Positions 16,338 to 24,286 of a stretch of 64,000 nucleotides of DNA are shown piece after piece (within the stretch, counting starts at the first letter, position 1; each line of letters opens with the position of its first letter). Made by a program: the position numbers and the translations under genes. Below the pieces are notes generated by a model. It ran no database searches, was not told the DNA's origin, and saw only the letters and a list, made by a program, of their open reading frames with translations. This DNA comes from Oscillospiraceae bacterium. GTDB lineage: Bacteria; Bacillota; Clostridia; Oscillospirales; Ruminococcaceae. The stretch is from positions 62,001 through 126,000 of the forward strand of contig JAIKWY010000044.1 in the NCBI GenBank assembly GCA_024684395.1, written 5' to 3'.

Positions 16338-16943
16338 TTACATCACGGCAAAATAGCCGTCCGGCGTTTTGAGCAGATAGATCGTCTCATCCTCCAGCAC
16401 CTTGTAGCCGCCTGAATAGTTGATGTCCCATTCGAGCGTCAGCTTGTATGCCTCCTCGACCGTGTCGGAGAACTTGCCGCTGTCCTCGTTGATGCCGTCG
16501 AGCAGCGTCAGCATCGAGGCAATGTCACTGTTGTTGCGATCCTGCGCCAGTCCGTTGATGAGCACCATCGTGAAGGTGAAGTCATCGCCGGTCTGCTTGG
16601 CTAAATTGTCATGGAACAGCTGCACCATTGCTTCCTTGTTATCCTGTTCATAGACTTTCAGCTGGTAATCTGCATAAAAATCGAGGGTGCTTTTTGTGTA
16701 CAATTCTGCATCGGCATTCTGGATGCCGCCAAGCAGCCCTGCCACGACTTCCGCCTGCTCCTCGTTCAGAAAACGCCTGTCATAGGTGATCGGGACAGCG
16801 TAGGAGGTCTTGTTCTGGCGCATCGTGCCGCCATAGGGAAGCTCCTCCTCGGTATAGGTCATACCATGCCTTTTGCTGCAAGCAGAAAGGCTCAGCAAGC
16901 AGATCGCCGCCGTCAGCAGCGCTGCGATTCGCATCGGTTTCAT
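16338..16943 (-). CDS. Putative lipoprotein
   Basis: A 201-residue protein with an N-terminal signal and lipobox (LLSLSAC, cysteine at about 22), so probably anchored to the outer face of the membrane. The mature part contains FLNEEQAEVVAGLLGGIQNADAELY and a regular alternation of helices; no enzyme motif is visible. Its own consensus promoter is upstream and rsmE follows at 10 bp. I do not recognise a family; a NTF2-like or DUF5105-like fold is only a guess. Confidence 0.7.
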   Translation of the reverse strand: MKPMRIAALLTAAICLLSLSACSKRHGMTYTEEELPYGGTMRQNKTSYAVPITYDRRFLNEEQAEVVAGLLGGIQNADAELYTKSTLDFYADYQLKVYEQDNKEAMVQLFHDNLAKQTGDDFTFTMVLINGLAQDRNNSDIASMLTLLDGINEDSGKFSDTVEEAYKLTLEWDINYSGGYKVLEDETIYLLKTPDGYFAVM

Positions 16944-16978
16944 AAAGATCGCTCCTTACCAAAATGATTCTATACTAT

Positions 16979-17007
16979 ACTTTACCACACCTTGAGAGAA
17001 ATGTCAA
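16979..17007 (-). promoter_or_regulatory. Promoter for lipoprotein-rsmE operon
   Basis: Minus strand TTGACA (17002-17007), 17-bp spacer, extended TGG-TAAAGT (16979-16984). The -35 hexamer touches the left palindrome of the repeat element at 17008. Confidence 0.8.
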
Positions 17008-17293
17008 GCAGCGTGACGCTGCATCAAATGCCGATCTTTATGCAAATTTGCATCAGAACGGGCAAAAATGAGGGTATTTTCGCCCTCATACAGAAGCCCT
17101 CCGGACCGATCCCCACGATCCGATCCCCCAATGCACCCGTGTCTGAAACCCCAAAGAACCGCATGAGAGCATCCGAACGGATGCGACGGCTTAAAAAGAA
17201 CAGCTTTGCGGCCTTGCAAAGCATGGGAGCAAGCGGTCACCGAAGCAGTGCACTATTATTTGCAAAGCAACCTGCCGGCGGGGGCTCCCCGCC
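17008..17293. repeat. Modular palindromic repeat, copy A (between divergent promoters)
   Basis: A 286-bp non-coding block bounded by GCAGCG-TGA-CGCTGC (17008-17022) and GGCGGGG-GCT-CCCCGCC (17277-17293). Inside are ATGAGGG/CCCTCAT (about 17068-17089), GCATCCG-AA-CGGATGC (about 17169-17184), GCTTTGC/GCAAAGC (about 17203-17222) and the shared string CGAAGCAGTGCA. Modules match copies at 28254, 28492 and 31573. A TTGACA -35 hexamer abuts each end, facing outward. Confidence 0.8.
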
Positions 17294-17322
17294 TTGACAA
17301 GTTATCAACAATTTGGTATAAT
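17294..17322 (+). promoter_or_regulatory. Promoter for the lipase-like operon
   Basis: TTGACA (17294-17299), 17-bp spacer, extended TGG-TATAAT (17317-17322). Immediately adjoins the right end of repeat copy A. Confidence 0.87.
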
Positions 17323-17405
17323 AAGGATAGCCCGGAATTTCCGGGATTTCACATTGTATCAACCGGCTTTCAACAGGACTTTCAACACTTTGGGAGGTGT
17401 TCTGC

Positions 17406-18215
17406 TTGGGATCCTGTTCCACCCGCTATCCGATCTTGCTGCTGCATGGGATGAACTTCGGTGATCGCCTGCCGCTGCATCGCTATTGGGGACGCATCCC
17501 CGAGGAACTGCGCCAGCGGGGCGCTGTTGTGTACATCAGCAACCATGACGGCAATGCGACCATCCAGGAAAACGCCATGAACCTCGTGCCGCTCATCCGG
17601 CGGATCCTCCGGGAGACCGGCGCCGAGAAGGTCAATATCATCGCCCACTCCAAGGGCGGTCTGGAAGCCCGCTATCTCATCTCCACGCTCGGCGAGGCGG
17701 AGCATATCGCTTCCGTCACCACGCTCGGCACACCGCATAACGGCTCACCCACCGTGGATGCGCTGCTCGAAAAATATCCCGAACAGATCCGCAAGGGCAG
17801 CCGCATCTTCGACAAGGTCCGCCGCATCGCCGGCGACCGCCATCCGCAGACGATGGAGGTCATCCGGCAGTTCACCACGGACTATATGCGGAAATTCAAC
17901 ATCCTCAACCAGGATGTCCACGGCGTGTTCTGCCAGAGCTATGCCTTTCTCATGTCGCATTGGTATAACGACCTGCTCCTCAGCCTGCCCTACCGCATCG
18001 TTGACCGCTATGAGGGCAAAAATGACGGGCTCGTCTCGCCCAAAAGTGCCAAATGGAAAAACTTCCGGGGAACGCTCAAAGGGCTTTCCCATGCCAATGC
18101 CATCGACTTCCTGCATACCGAAAATATGGCTGGCGCCGAACGGGATGCCCGTTTTATGGCGCTGACACAGATCTACATCCAGATCATCGAAGATCTGAAA
18201 TTAAGGGGGATGTAA
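17406..18215 (+). CDS. Lipase-like alpha/beta hydrolase
   Basis: Alpha/beta-hydrolase of 269 residues of the LipA/triacylglycerol-lipase-like group. The strand-1 PILLLHGMNFGD oxyanion region, the nucleophile elbow IIAHSKGGLEARY (Ser), and TLGTPHNGSP directly after it match secreted bacterial lipases; a DGLVSP aspartate region and GLSHANAIDF histidine complete a possible triad. There is no signal peptide, so it seems cytoplasmic. I prefer TTG 17406, 8 nt after GGGAGG, to the GTG at 17397 that overlaps the ribosome binding site. First gene of a five-gene operon; its stop overlaps the start of the next gene region (ATGTAAATG). Confidence 0.85.
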   Translation: MGSCSTRYPILLLHGMNFGDRLPLHRYWGRIPEELRQRGAVVYISNHDGNATIQENAMNLVPLIRRILRETGAEKVNIIAHSKGGLEARYLISTLGEAEHIASVTTLGTPHNGSPTVDALLEKYPEQIRKGSRIFDKVRRIAGDRHPQTMEVIRQFTTDYMRKFNILNQDVHGVFCQSYAFLMSHWYNDLLLSLPYRIVDRYEGKNDGLVSPKSAKWKNFRGTLKGLSHANAIDFLHTENMAGAERDARFMALTQIYIQIIEDLKLRGM

Positions 18216-18518
18216 ATGCTGAAAACGATCGTGATCCCCGTGATCGCCGGGATCTATCTGGTGATGAGCATCATCGCCTTCATCTTCTACGGCAGGGACA
18301 AGCGCCTTGCCAGGGAAAAGAAATGGCGCATACCCGAAAAAGTCCTCCTGCTGCTCGGCTTCCTCGGCGGCGGCTTCGGCGCAGTTGCCGGGATGGAGGT
18401 CTTCCGCCACAAGACCAAGCATTGGTACTTCTGGGCGGTCAATATCGCCGGGATCGTCTGGCAGACAGCACTGCTCATCGTGCTGGTGCTGATCGACCAG
18501 GGCATCCTGAAATTCTGA
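18216..18518 (+). CDS. DUF1294 membrane protein
   Basis: A 100-residue protein with three membrane helices and the DUF1294 signatures YGRDKRLAREKKWRIPE, LGFLGGGFGAVAGM and RHKTKHWYF. The family is widespread, of unknown function, and often fused to cold-shock domains elsewhere; here it is the short membrane part alone. It starts directly after the stop of the lipase gene and overlaps no other gene. Confidence 0.9.
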   Translation: MLKTIVIPVIAGIYLVMSIIAFIFYGRDKRLAREKKWRIPEKVLLLLGFLGGGFGAVAGMEVFRHKTKHWYFWAVNIAGIVWQTALLIVLVLIDQGILKF

Positions 18519-18529
18519 GGGTGATACGC

Positions 18530-19513
18530 ATGACATTGAAAATCAACTCGCCCCTGATCCGGGAGCTCCGGGAAGAGGATGAGTTCCGGACACCGAAGGA
18601 TCTGTTCCTCAAATTCCTGATCTTCGTGATCCTGTTCTTTGTGGTCGCCTTTGTGGAATGTGTGATCATGGCGATCGGCTTTTCCCCGAAGCTCATGGCA
18701 TGGGCAACGGAAGAAATGGTGATCAATAACACGACGATGATCACGAATGATATGCTGCGTGCCAAGCTCCTGAACCTGCTGCTTGACCCGGAATATACCC
18801 ATGTCGTGCTGTTTGCCACGGCGGGCGGTACGCTGACGGTCTTCTTTTACTGCCGTATCATCGAAGGCAGACCGCTGTCCTCGATGGGCTTTCACAAAAA
18901 GGGCGCACTGCCGAAATATCTGATCGGTCTTGTGGTCGGCTTCGGGCTGTTCAGTCTGGTCGTACTGCTTGCCTGGCTGACAGGCAGCCTGACATGGAAC
19001 GGCTTCAAGGGCGGCGACATTTCAAAGTTGGTGCTCGTGTTCATCGGCTTTCTCATACAGGGCATGAGCGAGGAGGTCATCTTCCGGGGCAGCTTCATGA
19101 CAACGATCCTGCGGCATTACGATGCCTGGTGGGGGATCCTGCTCAACAGCATGTGCTTCTCCCTGGCGCACTTCGCCAACAAGGGCATCACGGTGCTGGC
19201 GGCGATCAACTTGGTGCTGTATGCCGCCATGATCTCGATCTATGTGCTGAAAACGAACGATCTTTGGGGCGCATGTGCCATCCACAGTATCTGGAATTTT
19301 GCACAGGGCAACTTCTACGGGCTGCCGGTCAGCGGCATCGACACCGGTGCAACGGTCTTTTCCATGTCCCTCAATGAGGGGAAGGAGCTGTTCAACGGCG
19401 GTGTCTTCGGACTGGAAGCAGGACTGCCCACGACCATCGTCATGACCTTGACGATCATCGTCCTGCTGATGTTCCCGGATAAGCAAGAGAAAACAGAGGA
19501 GGCTGCTGCATGA
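18530..19513 (+). CDS. CPBP-family intramembrane metalloprotease
   Basis: Polytopic membrane protein of 327 residues of the CPBP/Abi (CAAX protease and bacteriocin-processing) family. The three active-site motifs are present: EEVIFRGSF (motif 1), SLAHFANKG (motif 2) and IHSIWNF (motif 3), on about seven hydrophobic segments. The family includes prenyl-protein proteases and bacteriocin immunity proteins; no bacteriocin gene is near. I chose ATG 18530, 11 bp after the DUF1294 stop and behind GAGGGTG; a longer in-frame start at 18053 overlaps two upstream genes. ATGA overlap with the SDR gene. Confidence 0.9.
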   Translation: MTLKINSPLIRELREEDEFRTPKDLFLKFLIFVILFFVVAFVECVIMAIGFSPKLMAWATEEMVINNTTMITNDMLRAKLLNLLLDPEYTHVVLFATAGGTLTVFFYCRIIEGRPLSSMGFHKKGALPKYLIGLVVGFGLFSLVVLLAWLTGSLTWNGFKGGDISKLVLVFIGFLIQGMSEEVIFRGSFMTTILRHYDAWWGILLNSMCFSLAHFANKGITVLAAINLVLYAAMISIYVLKTNDLWGACAIHSIWNFAQGNFYGLPVSGIDTGATVFSMSLNEGKELFNGGVFGLEAGLPTTIVMTLTIIVLLMFPDKQEKTEEAAA

Positions 19514-20226
19514 AAACAGCGCTCATCACCGGTGCCAGCGGCGGCATCGGCTATGCCATCGTAGAGGCAATGGCAAAGGACGGCTATCTCCCGGTGCTGC
19601 ACTGCAACCGCCATGCAGACGGGATGCAGGAACGTGCCGCAGCGCTCGGCGGCATCGCCGTGCAGGCGGATCTTTCCGACACGGCGCAGATCTTCCGCAT
19701 GACGGAGGATGTCCTCCGGCAGGTCGGACATGTGGATGTGCTGGTGAACAATGCCGGCATCTCTGTTTCCGGGCTGCTGACGGACATCGACGAGGGGCAG
19801 CGGCAGAAGCTCTTCGCCGTGAACGTCCTCGGCACGATCGAATGTACCCGGGCGCTGCTCCCGCAGATGGTACACCGGAAAGCCGGCTGCATCCTGAACA
19901 TCAGCTCGATGTGGGGGCAGGTCGGCGCTTCCTGTGAGGTGGATTATTCGGCGGCAAAGGCTGCCGTGATTGGCTTTACCAAGGCGCTGGCGCAGGAGGT
20001 GGCACCCTCCGGCATCCGGGTGAACTGCATCGCACCCGGCGTCATCCGGACGGCGATGCTCGACTGCTACGATGCCCAGACGCTCGACGATCTTGCAGAG
20101 GAAACGCCCCTCGGACGCCTCGGCACACCGGAGGACATCGCCCATGCAGCGGCATTCCTGTGCAGCGACCGGGCGGATTTCATCACCGGGCAGGTGCTCG
20201 GGGTGAACGGCGGATTTGTGATCTGA
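19510..20226 (+). CDS. Short-chain dehydrogenase/reductase (FabG-like)
   Basis: Classical SDR of 238 residues: TGASGGIG cofactor-binding motif, NNAG, the catalytic Ser in LNISSMWG, YSAAK (YxxxK) and the C-terminal ITGQVLGVNGGFVI typical of 3-oxoacyl-ACP reductase-like enzymes. The first acidic residue after strand 2 is missing (HCNRHAD), consistent with NADPH use. It overlaps the protease gene by 4 bp (ATGA). It is not in a fatty-acid gene cluster, so FabG as such is unproven. Confidence 0.9.
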   Translation: MKTALITGASGGIGYAIVEAMAKDGYLPVLHCNRHADGMQERAAALGGIAVQADLSDTAQIFRMTEDVLRQVGHVDVLVNNAGISVSGLLTDIDEGQRQKLFAVNVLGTIECTRALLPQMVHRKAGCILNISSMWGQVGASCEVDYSAAKAAVIGFTKALAQEVAPSGIRVNCIAPGVIRTAMLDCYDAQTLDDLAEETPLGRLGTPEDIAHAAAFLCSDRADFITGQVLGVNGGFVI

Positions 20227-20240
20227 AGGAGGACACAGGC

Positions 20241-20894
20241 ATGAACTACATCAAACAGCTTTCCGTGGCGCTGCTTGCGCTGACGCTCTGTCTTTCCGCA
20301 GCAGGCTGCGGGGGATCGGGGGATACGTCGCCACAGCCCGCCGAAAGCATACAGACAACGGAGAACCAGACCGAGCCGCAGACTTTTACCAGAACGGCGC
20401 TGGTCACACTGGGTGATGTGCCGCTCATCTCCGGACAGACGACCTACCAGGAGCTGCTCAGTGCCGGCTGGACACCGACGATGGACTACGCAGAGGATAC
20501 CCTGACCCCAGGCTCTGTGCTTGCGGGGATGTCTATGGAAGCGGAGAGCTGCCCGGGGATCCGCTTCAACTATGCCGTGATCAATTGCGGCGATGCGGAA
20601 ACGACCGTGGCAGACAGCTGGCTGTATAGCTTCAATGTGCAAAGAACGGGATCCGACAGTGCAGCCGGTACGGAGATCGGTCTGCCGTGCGGTCTGACGA
20701 TGGCATCCAGCCTCGATGAGGTCAGGGCGGCGCTCGGTGAGGAAACGGAGGAGACCCTGAACGAGTATGAAGCGGAGCACGCCCGGCACAAGTTCGTTTA
20801 CAGACCGGAGGGAGAAGATTTCGTCCTGTATCTCTATTTCTCAAAAACCGATACCACTAAGATCCTCTCCGTGGATTACGAAAGTATCTATTGA
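20241..20894 (+). CDS. Putative lipoprotein
   Basis: A 217-residue protein with a signal peptide and lipobox LSAAGC (cysteine about residue 22), then a Ser/Thr/Gln-rich linker (about 25-50) and a compact beta-rich domain with a cysteine pair (SCPG...VINCGD) and TMASSLDEVRAALGEETEE. No known enzyme motif. ATG 20241 follows AAGGAGGACACAGGC. Last gene of the 17.4-20.9 kb operon, followed by a strong terminator. Confidence 0.75.
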   Translation: MNYIKQLSVALLALTLCLSAAGCGGSGDTSPQPAESIQTTENQTEPQTFTRTALVTLGDVPLISGQTTYQELLSAGWTPTMDYAEDTLTPGSVLAGMSMEAESCPGIRFNYAVINCGDAETTVADSWLYSFNVQRTGSDSAAGTEIGLPCGLTMASSLDEVRAALGEETEETLNEYEAEHARHKFVYRPEGEDFVLYLYFSKTDTTKILSVDYESIY

Positions 20895-20906
20895 TCTAAC
20901 AAAACA

Positions 20907-20941
20907 CAGCGCACAAGGTCTTGCCTTGTGCGCTGTTTTGT
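20907..20941. terminator. Bidirectional terminator between convergent genes
   Basis: A 12-bp perfect stem (CAGCGCACAAGG and complement), 5-nt loop, TTTTGTTT on the plus strand and TGTTTTGTT on the minus strand. It serves the lipoprotein operon (+) and the GGDEF gene (-). Confidence 0.9.
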
Positions 20942-22927
20942 TTAGCCTTCAGGAAGATCGCCGGAGGGCTTCTGGAAATCCACCCCGGAATGCTTGAGAT
21001 AGCGGGACATCTTCTTGCGCTTCTTCTCCGCATACATGATGTTGTCCGCCACCGTCACGAGCTGGAACAGATTGGTGTCCTGCTGCGGCACGGTGATATA
21101 ATAGCCCAGTGATGCCGCCAGTGTGTAGGGCTTATCCTTGGTGTTGGCAGCTTCGATACGGGTATTGATGCGGTCGCTGAGCGCCTTTGCCTGCTCCTCG
21201 GTATAATTCGCCGCAAAGACGATGAATTCGTCACCGCCGAACCGGCAGCAGACCTCGCCGTCCGTGCAGGACGCCGTCAGGATGTCTGCCATCTCGGTGA
21301 TGGCTGCATCGCCAGCCTTGTGACCGTAGGTATCGTTGATATGCTTCAAGCCGTCCATGTCCAGGAACATGAGCATGACGGGCTTCTGGGCGCTGATGCA
21401 CCAGCTGAACAGATGCTGCGTGCCGATGCGGAAACCGTTGCGGTTGTTGATCTCGGCAAGCGAGTCGATCGTATAGAGCCGGTTGAGCTTGCGGGTGACA
21501 CGGTCGAGACATACGATCTTCCGCACGCTTTCCAGCGAATTGGCGATCGCCATGATGCAGTTGTGGAAGAGCTTGCTGGTCGTCGGGAATCCGGTATCGA
21601 CCATCACGCAGTAGCCCATGCAGCGCTCACGGAAATGCAGCGGGACGAAGTAGTAATCCCCCCGCTCATGCGCCGGATCGAACAGCCCGGGGAGCATCTC
21701 CTCCGCCCGGAAATCCTCCATGCGCAGGAACATGCCGTCACGCCATGCCAGCGGGACAAGGATCTTGTCGCCGTAGCCGTCTGTGATATATTCATTCGGG
21801 GAGAGGATGTGCATGAGGTAGTTCTCCTCTGCCTCATCGCTCATGATGCCGTTCTTCCAGCTGTCACACAGACAGAGATAGAACTCCTTGCAGCCAAATT
21901 CCGGTACGAAGCGTTCGAGGTTGCTGACAAAATCCGCCAGGCTGTCGCACTCCGCCAGCGAGGAGCTGAGCCGGTTGGCAAGGGAGGCATCGTTCGTGAA
22001 GGAATCGAGTACCTGGAAATTGCGGCGCTTGAATTCGTCTGTATCCGTCAGTGCCGTCTCGCAGCAGCCGCAGCTCTCGGAGAAATGGCACTTGGTCTCT
22101 AAGATCAGGGAACGCTCCTGCTCCACACCCCGCAGATGGTTGAGGATCTTCTGACAGGCAAGCTGCCCGACCCGTTCGAGCGGACGCTCCACGGACGTGA
22201 GCGAGGGCGAATAGTTCCGGGCGTTGTCGATATAGTCAAAGCCCGAGATCGCCACATCCTCCGGCACACGCACGCCACGGTTCATCAGGGCGTTGACGGC
22301 TGCGATCGCCATATTGTCATTGGCGCAGACGATCGCCTGCGGGAATTTCAGCGGCGACTGGAGGAACTGTGCAACGGCATCGGCGCCGTCCTTGGACATG
22401 AAGTGTCCGTGGTAGATGCGCTCCTCTTCCACAGGGATGCCGTGCTTTGCCAGGGCATCTTTATAGGATTTCAGGCGCTGGCGGCTGTCGATGTTGTCCG
22501 CCGGACCGGAAACGTAATTGATGCGGGTAAAGCCGTGGCGCTCGATGAAATGCTCCACCATCGCCTGCATGGCGCTCTCGTTGTCGATGCAGATGGTATA
22601 CATGTCAGGAACATCCTTGTCGATGCAGACCGCAGGGATCCCCGCTTCCCGCACCCGTCCGAGCACCTGTTCGAGACGGTCGGACATCTGGATGGTGTTG
22701 ATGAGGAGGATCACGCCGTCGAACCGGCTGAAATAGGCAAGGGAAAAGATATTGTATTCACCGGTGTCGTGCCGGGTATCGCTGCCGATATTGCCGAACG
22801 CCACAAAATGCTCGAGCGTGATATCATTGGCAAAGGCAAACTGACGCACACCGTCAAGGATACCGCTCTGATATTCTTCGTCGATCGTTGAGACTATTAT
22901 CGCAATATGCGGTCGTTTTTCTGCCAT
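20942..22927 (-). CDS. LacI-type sensor fused to GGDEF domain (diguanylate cyclase)
   Basis: Soluble protein of 661 residues with no DNA-binding helix-turn-helix, signal peptide or membrane helix. The N-terminal half (about 1-285) is a periplasmic-binding-like fold of the LacI/GalR effector type: HIAIIVSTIDEEYQSGILDGV, ANDNMAIAAVNALMNRGVRVPEDVAISGFD, PSLTSVERPLERVG. A GAF-like middle (about 300-480) has a cysteine-rich ESCGCCET. The C-terminal GGDEF domain has RFGGDEFIVF intact with LFLDMDGLKHINDTYGHKAGD, so it should make cyclic-di-GMP; the upstream RxxD inhibitory site is absent. Start ATG 22927 follows GGCGGTG. It may link a cytoplasmic sugar or similar ligand to cyclic-di-GMP. Confidence 0.93.
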   Translation of the reverse strand: MAEKRPHIAIIVSTIDEEYQSGILDGVRQFAFANDITLEHFVAFGNIGSDTRHDTGEYNIFSLAYFSRFDGVILLINTIQMSDRLEQVLGRVREAGIPAVCIDKDVPDMYTICIDNESAMQAMVEHFIERHGFTRINYVSGPADNIDSRQRLKSYKDALAKHGIPVEEERIYHGHFMSKDGADAVAQFLQSPLKFPQAIVCANDNMAIAAVNALMNRGVRVPEDVAISGFDYIDNARNYSPSLTSVERPLERVGQLACQKILNHLRGVEQERSLILETKCHFSESCGCCETALTDTDEFKRRNFQVLDSFTNDASLANRLSSSLAECDSLADFVSNLERFVPEFGCKEFYLCLCDSWKNGIMSDEAEENYLMHILSPNEYITDGYGDKILVPLAWRDGMFLRMEDFRAEEMLPGLFDPAHERGDYYFVPLHFRERCMGYCVMVDTGFPTTSKLFHNCIMAIANSLESVRKIVCLDRVTRKLNRLYTIDSLAEINNRNGFRIGTQHLFSWCISAQKPVMLMFLDMDGLKHINDTYGHKAGDAAITEMADILTASCTDGEVCCRFGGDEFIVFAANYTEEQAKALSDRINTRIEAANTKDKPYTLAASLGYYITVPQQDTNLFQLVTVADNIMYAEKKRKKMSRYLKHSGVDFQKPSGDLPEG

Positions 22928-23007
22928 AGATATCACCGCCGGACGGTTCCGGCAAGTCCTTTCCCTACTGATTTTCTGCCAAGTGGGTATACCACAGCAT
23001 CATAAAA

Positions 23008-23036
23008 ATTATACTACATTTTCGTAAACAATACAA
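23008..23036 (-). promoter_or_regulatory. Promoter for the LacI-GGDEF gene
   Basis: Minus strand TATAAT (23008-23013) with TTGTAT (23031-23036) 17 bp upstream. Confidence 0.6.
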
Positions 23037-23072
23037 TAAGATTGTATGAATATACCATGAATAGAAATGCAG

Positions 23073-23105
23073 AAAAGCTGCAAAAGCACCTGCTTTCGCA
23101 GCTTT
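23073..23105 (-). terminator. Terminator of the zinc-ribbon gene
   Basis: Minus strand stem AAAGCTGCGAAAGCA / TGCTTTTGCAGCTTT followed by TTCTGC, with the T tract partly inside the stem. Confidence 0.7.
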
Positions 23106-23132
23106 CCTGTTTTTGACGTTTTCGGAAAATGC

Positions 23133-23789
23133 TTACTGTAACTTGTTGCCGCACATTGCGCAGAAGGAAGAATCTGCTGCTGCCGGTGCGCCGCAGTGTG
23201 TGCAGAAACGCTTGCCGTCGGTCGGTGCCTCGGGCTTGTGCAGGATGATGTCAGCGGGCTTGGTCAGAGACGGCTTCTGCGTGAACGTCTCGGAGATCTC
23301 CTCGTTCTCGTCCATTGCACGGTTCTGGACATCCTCGGCGGTCTGTGCCGGTGCAGCTGCTGCGGCTGCCGGTGTCGGATACTGAGCCGTCAGCTTCGTG
23401 CCGCAGTTGGCGCAGAAGGTCTGGGAGGTGTCAAAGGTGCTGCCGCACTGCATACAAACCATCGCAGAGGGCTTTACCTTGGGCGTGCTGGGGATCTGTA
23501 CCAGATCGGGCTTGCGCTCACGTACCTCCTGGATCTCCGCTTCGAGCTCCTCGATGCGCTGCTGGGAATTGGTGATGGACTCCACCTGCTCAAAGAAATC
23601 TGCGCCCGGATCGTCCTTGAACATCTCGTAGTAGAGCTGACCGATCTCATAGAGCTTGGTCTTGATGTTGCGCTTCTCGGCGCTGATCTCCTTCTGCATC
23701 GTGGTGGCATCGGTGAAGTTCTTGAGAGACTGGGAGACCGTTCTGCCGGCATTGGTCAGATTGGCACTGATCTTATCAGGGAATGACAT
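23133..23789 (-). CDS. Double zinc-ribbon protein with N-terminal coiled coil
   Basis: A 218-residue cytoplasmic protein. The N-terminal half is a predicted coiled coil (about 25-100, MQKEISAEKRNIKTKLYEIGQLYYEMF and IEELEAEIQEVRER regions). Then two zinc ribbons, each with two CxxC pairs: MVCMQCGSTF...FCANCGTKL (about 108-135) and RFCTHCGAP...FCAMCGNKLQ (C-terminus), joined by an alanine/proline linker. Proteins of this plan are common in Clostridia; their role is unknown, probably as protein-interaction adaptors. ATG 23789 follows AAAGGAGG. Own promoter and terminator. Confidence 0.82.
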   Translation of the reverse strand: MSFPDKISANLTNAGRTVSQSLKNFTDATTMQKEISAEKRNIKTKLYEIGQLYYEMFKDDPGADFFEQVESITNSQQRIEELEAEIQEVRERKPDLVQIPSTPKVKPSAMVCMQCGSTFDTSQTFCANCGTKLTAQYPTPAAAAAAPAQTAEDVQNRAMDENEEISETFTQKPSLTKPADIILHKPEAPTDGKRFCTHCGAPAAADSSFCAMCGNKLQ

Positions 23790-23838
23790 GGTAAAATTCC
23801 TCCTTTTGTTCGGTATGGACTGTTTGTTTCGGGTCTGC

Positions 23839-23856
23839 AATGCTGTGTACAGCATT
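23839..23856. promoter_or_regulatory. 18-bp inverted repeat just after the zinc-ribbon promoter
   Basis: AATGCTGT-GT-ACAGCATT, two perfect 8-bp arms, begins about 10 bp after the -10 element. The position is that of an operator or of a 5' mRNA hairpin; nothing tells them apart here. Confidence 0.45.
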
Positions 23857-23865
23857 ACTACATAT

Positions 23866-23894
23866 AGTATACCATAGCTTTTCTGAAAATGCAA
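23866..23894 (-). promoter_or_regulatory. Promoter for the zinc-ribbon gene
   Basis: Minus strand TTGCAT (23889-23894), 17-bp spacer, extended TGG-TATACT (23866-23871). Confidence 0.8.
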
Positions 23895-23920
23895 GTATTT
23901 TATGCACCATCACAAAAAAT

Positions 23921-24121
23921 TCACTTTCCGCCGAGCTTGTGCTTCTCGCCCTTTTCGTCCATGATATACGTATGATCGAGCTGATCCAGGAGATTCCGGC
24001 GGAATGCGAACCGGTATTCGTCCCGGAGCTTCTTCTGCTCCGCCTTCTCCTCCTCGGTCAGCCCCTCCGCCTTCGCCTTGCGTGCAAGCTCGTTGATGCG
24101 TTCGATCAGTTTCGGATCCAT
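23921..24121 (-). CDS. DUF896 (YnzC-like) protein
   Basis: A 66-residue, all-helical, highly charged cytoplasmic protein with the DUF896 signature IERINELARKAKAEGLTEEEKAEQKKLRDEY region and YRFAFRRNLLDQL. Bacillus members include the SOS-induced YneA-region protein YnzC; the function is not known. GGAG lies 6 nt before the ATG. It sits downstream of a repeat element and terminator, so it probably has its own transcript, but I could not find a clear promoter. Confidence 0.9.
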   Translation of the reverse strand: MDPKLIERINELARKAKAEGLTEEEKAEQKKLRDEYRFAFRRNLLDQLDHTYIMDEKGEKHKLGGK

Positions 24122-24140
24122 AGTGATCTCCTTCTTTCAT

Positions 24141-24258
24141 TAGCATTGCAGCCTTTGCGCAGCATTGGCTGCAAGCGGTAAACTGCACTCACAGCGCATG
24201 TTCTGCGCCATCCTCTGAACTAAAACCCGGCGTGCGTCTGCCCAGTGCGGGCCCGCAC
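24141..24258. repeat. Modular palindromic repeat, copy at deoD/DUF896 gap
   Basis: Two modules in tandem: the stem TTGCAGCC (24146-24153)/GGCTGCAA (24167-24174) followed by GCGGTAAACTGCACT, then CAGCGCATG (24192) with its pair TTCTGCGC, the invariant TGCGTCTGCC (about 24233-24242) and the perfect palindrome GTGCGGGCCCGCAC (24245-24258). The last touches the T run of the terminator at 24259. Confidence 0.78.
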
Positions 24259-24286
24259 AAAAAAAAGCGGTGCCATTTAGGCACCG
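24259..24286 (-). terminator. Terminator downstream of deoD / candidate RNA
   Basis: Minus strand CGGTGCC-TAAAT-GGCACCG followed by eight consecutive T after a C. Confidence 0.9.

Noticed and set aside
18053..18529. Extended start for the CPBP protease gene
   Set aside because: The extension overlaps the lipase-like and DUF1294 genes in another frame and is arginine-rich shadow sequence; the internal ATG 18530 has correct context.
17406..20894. A bacteriocin or lantibiotic cluster suggested by the CPBP protease
   Set aside because: No precursor peptide, modification enzyme or ABC exporter lies nearby.
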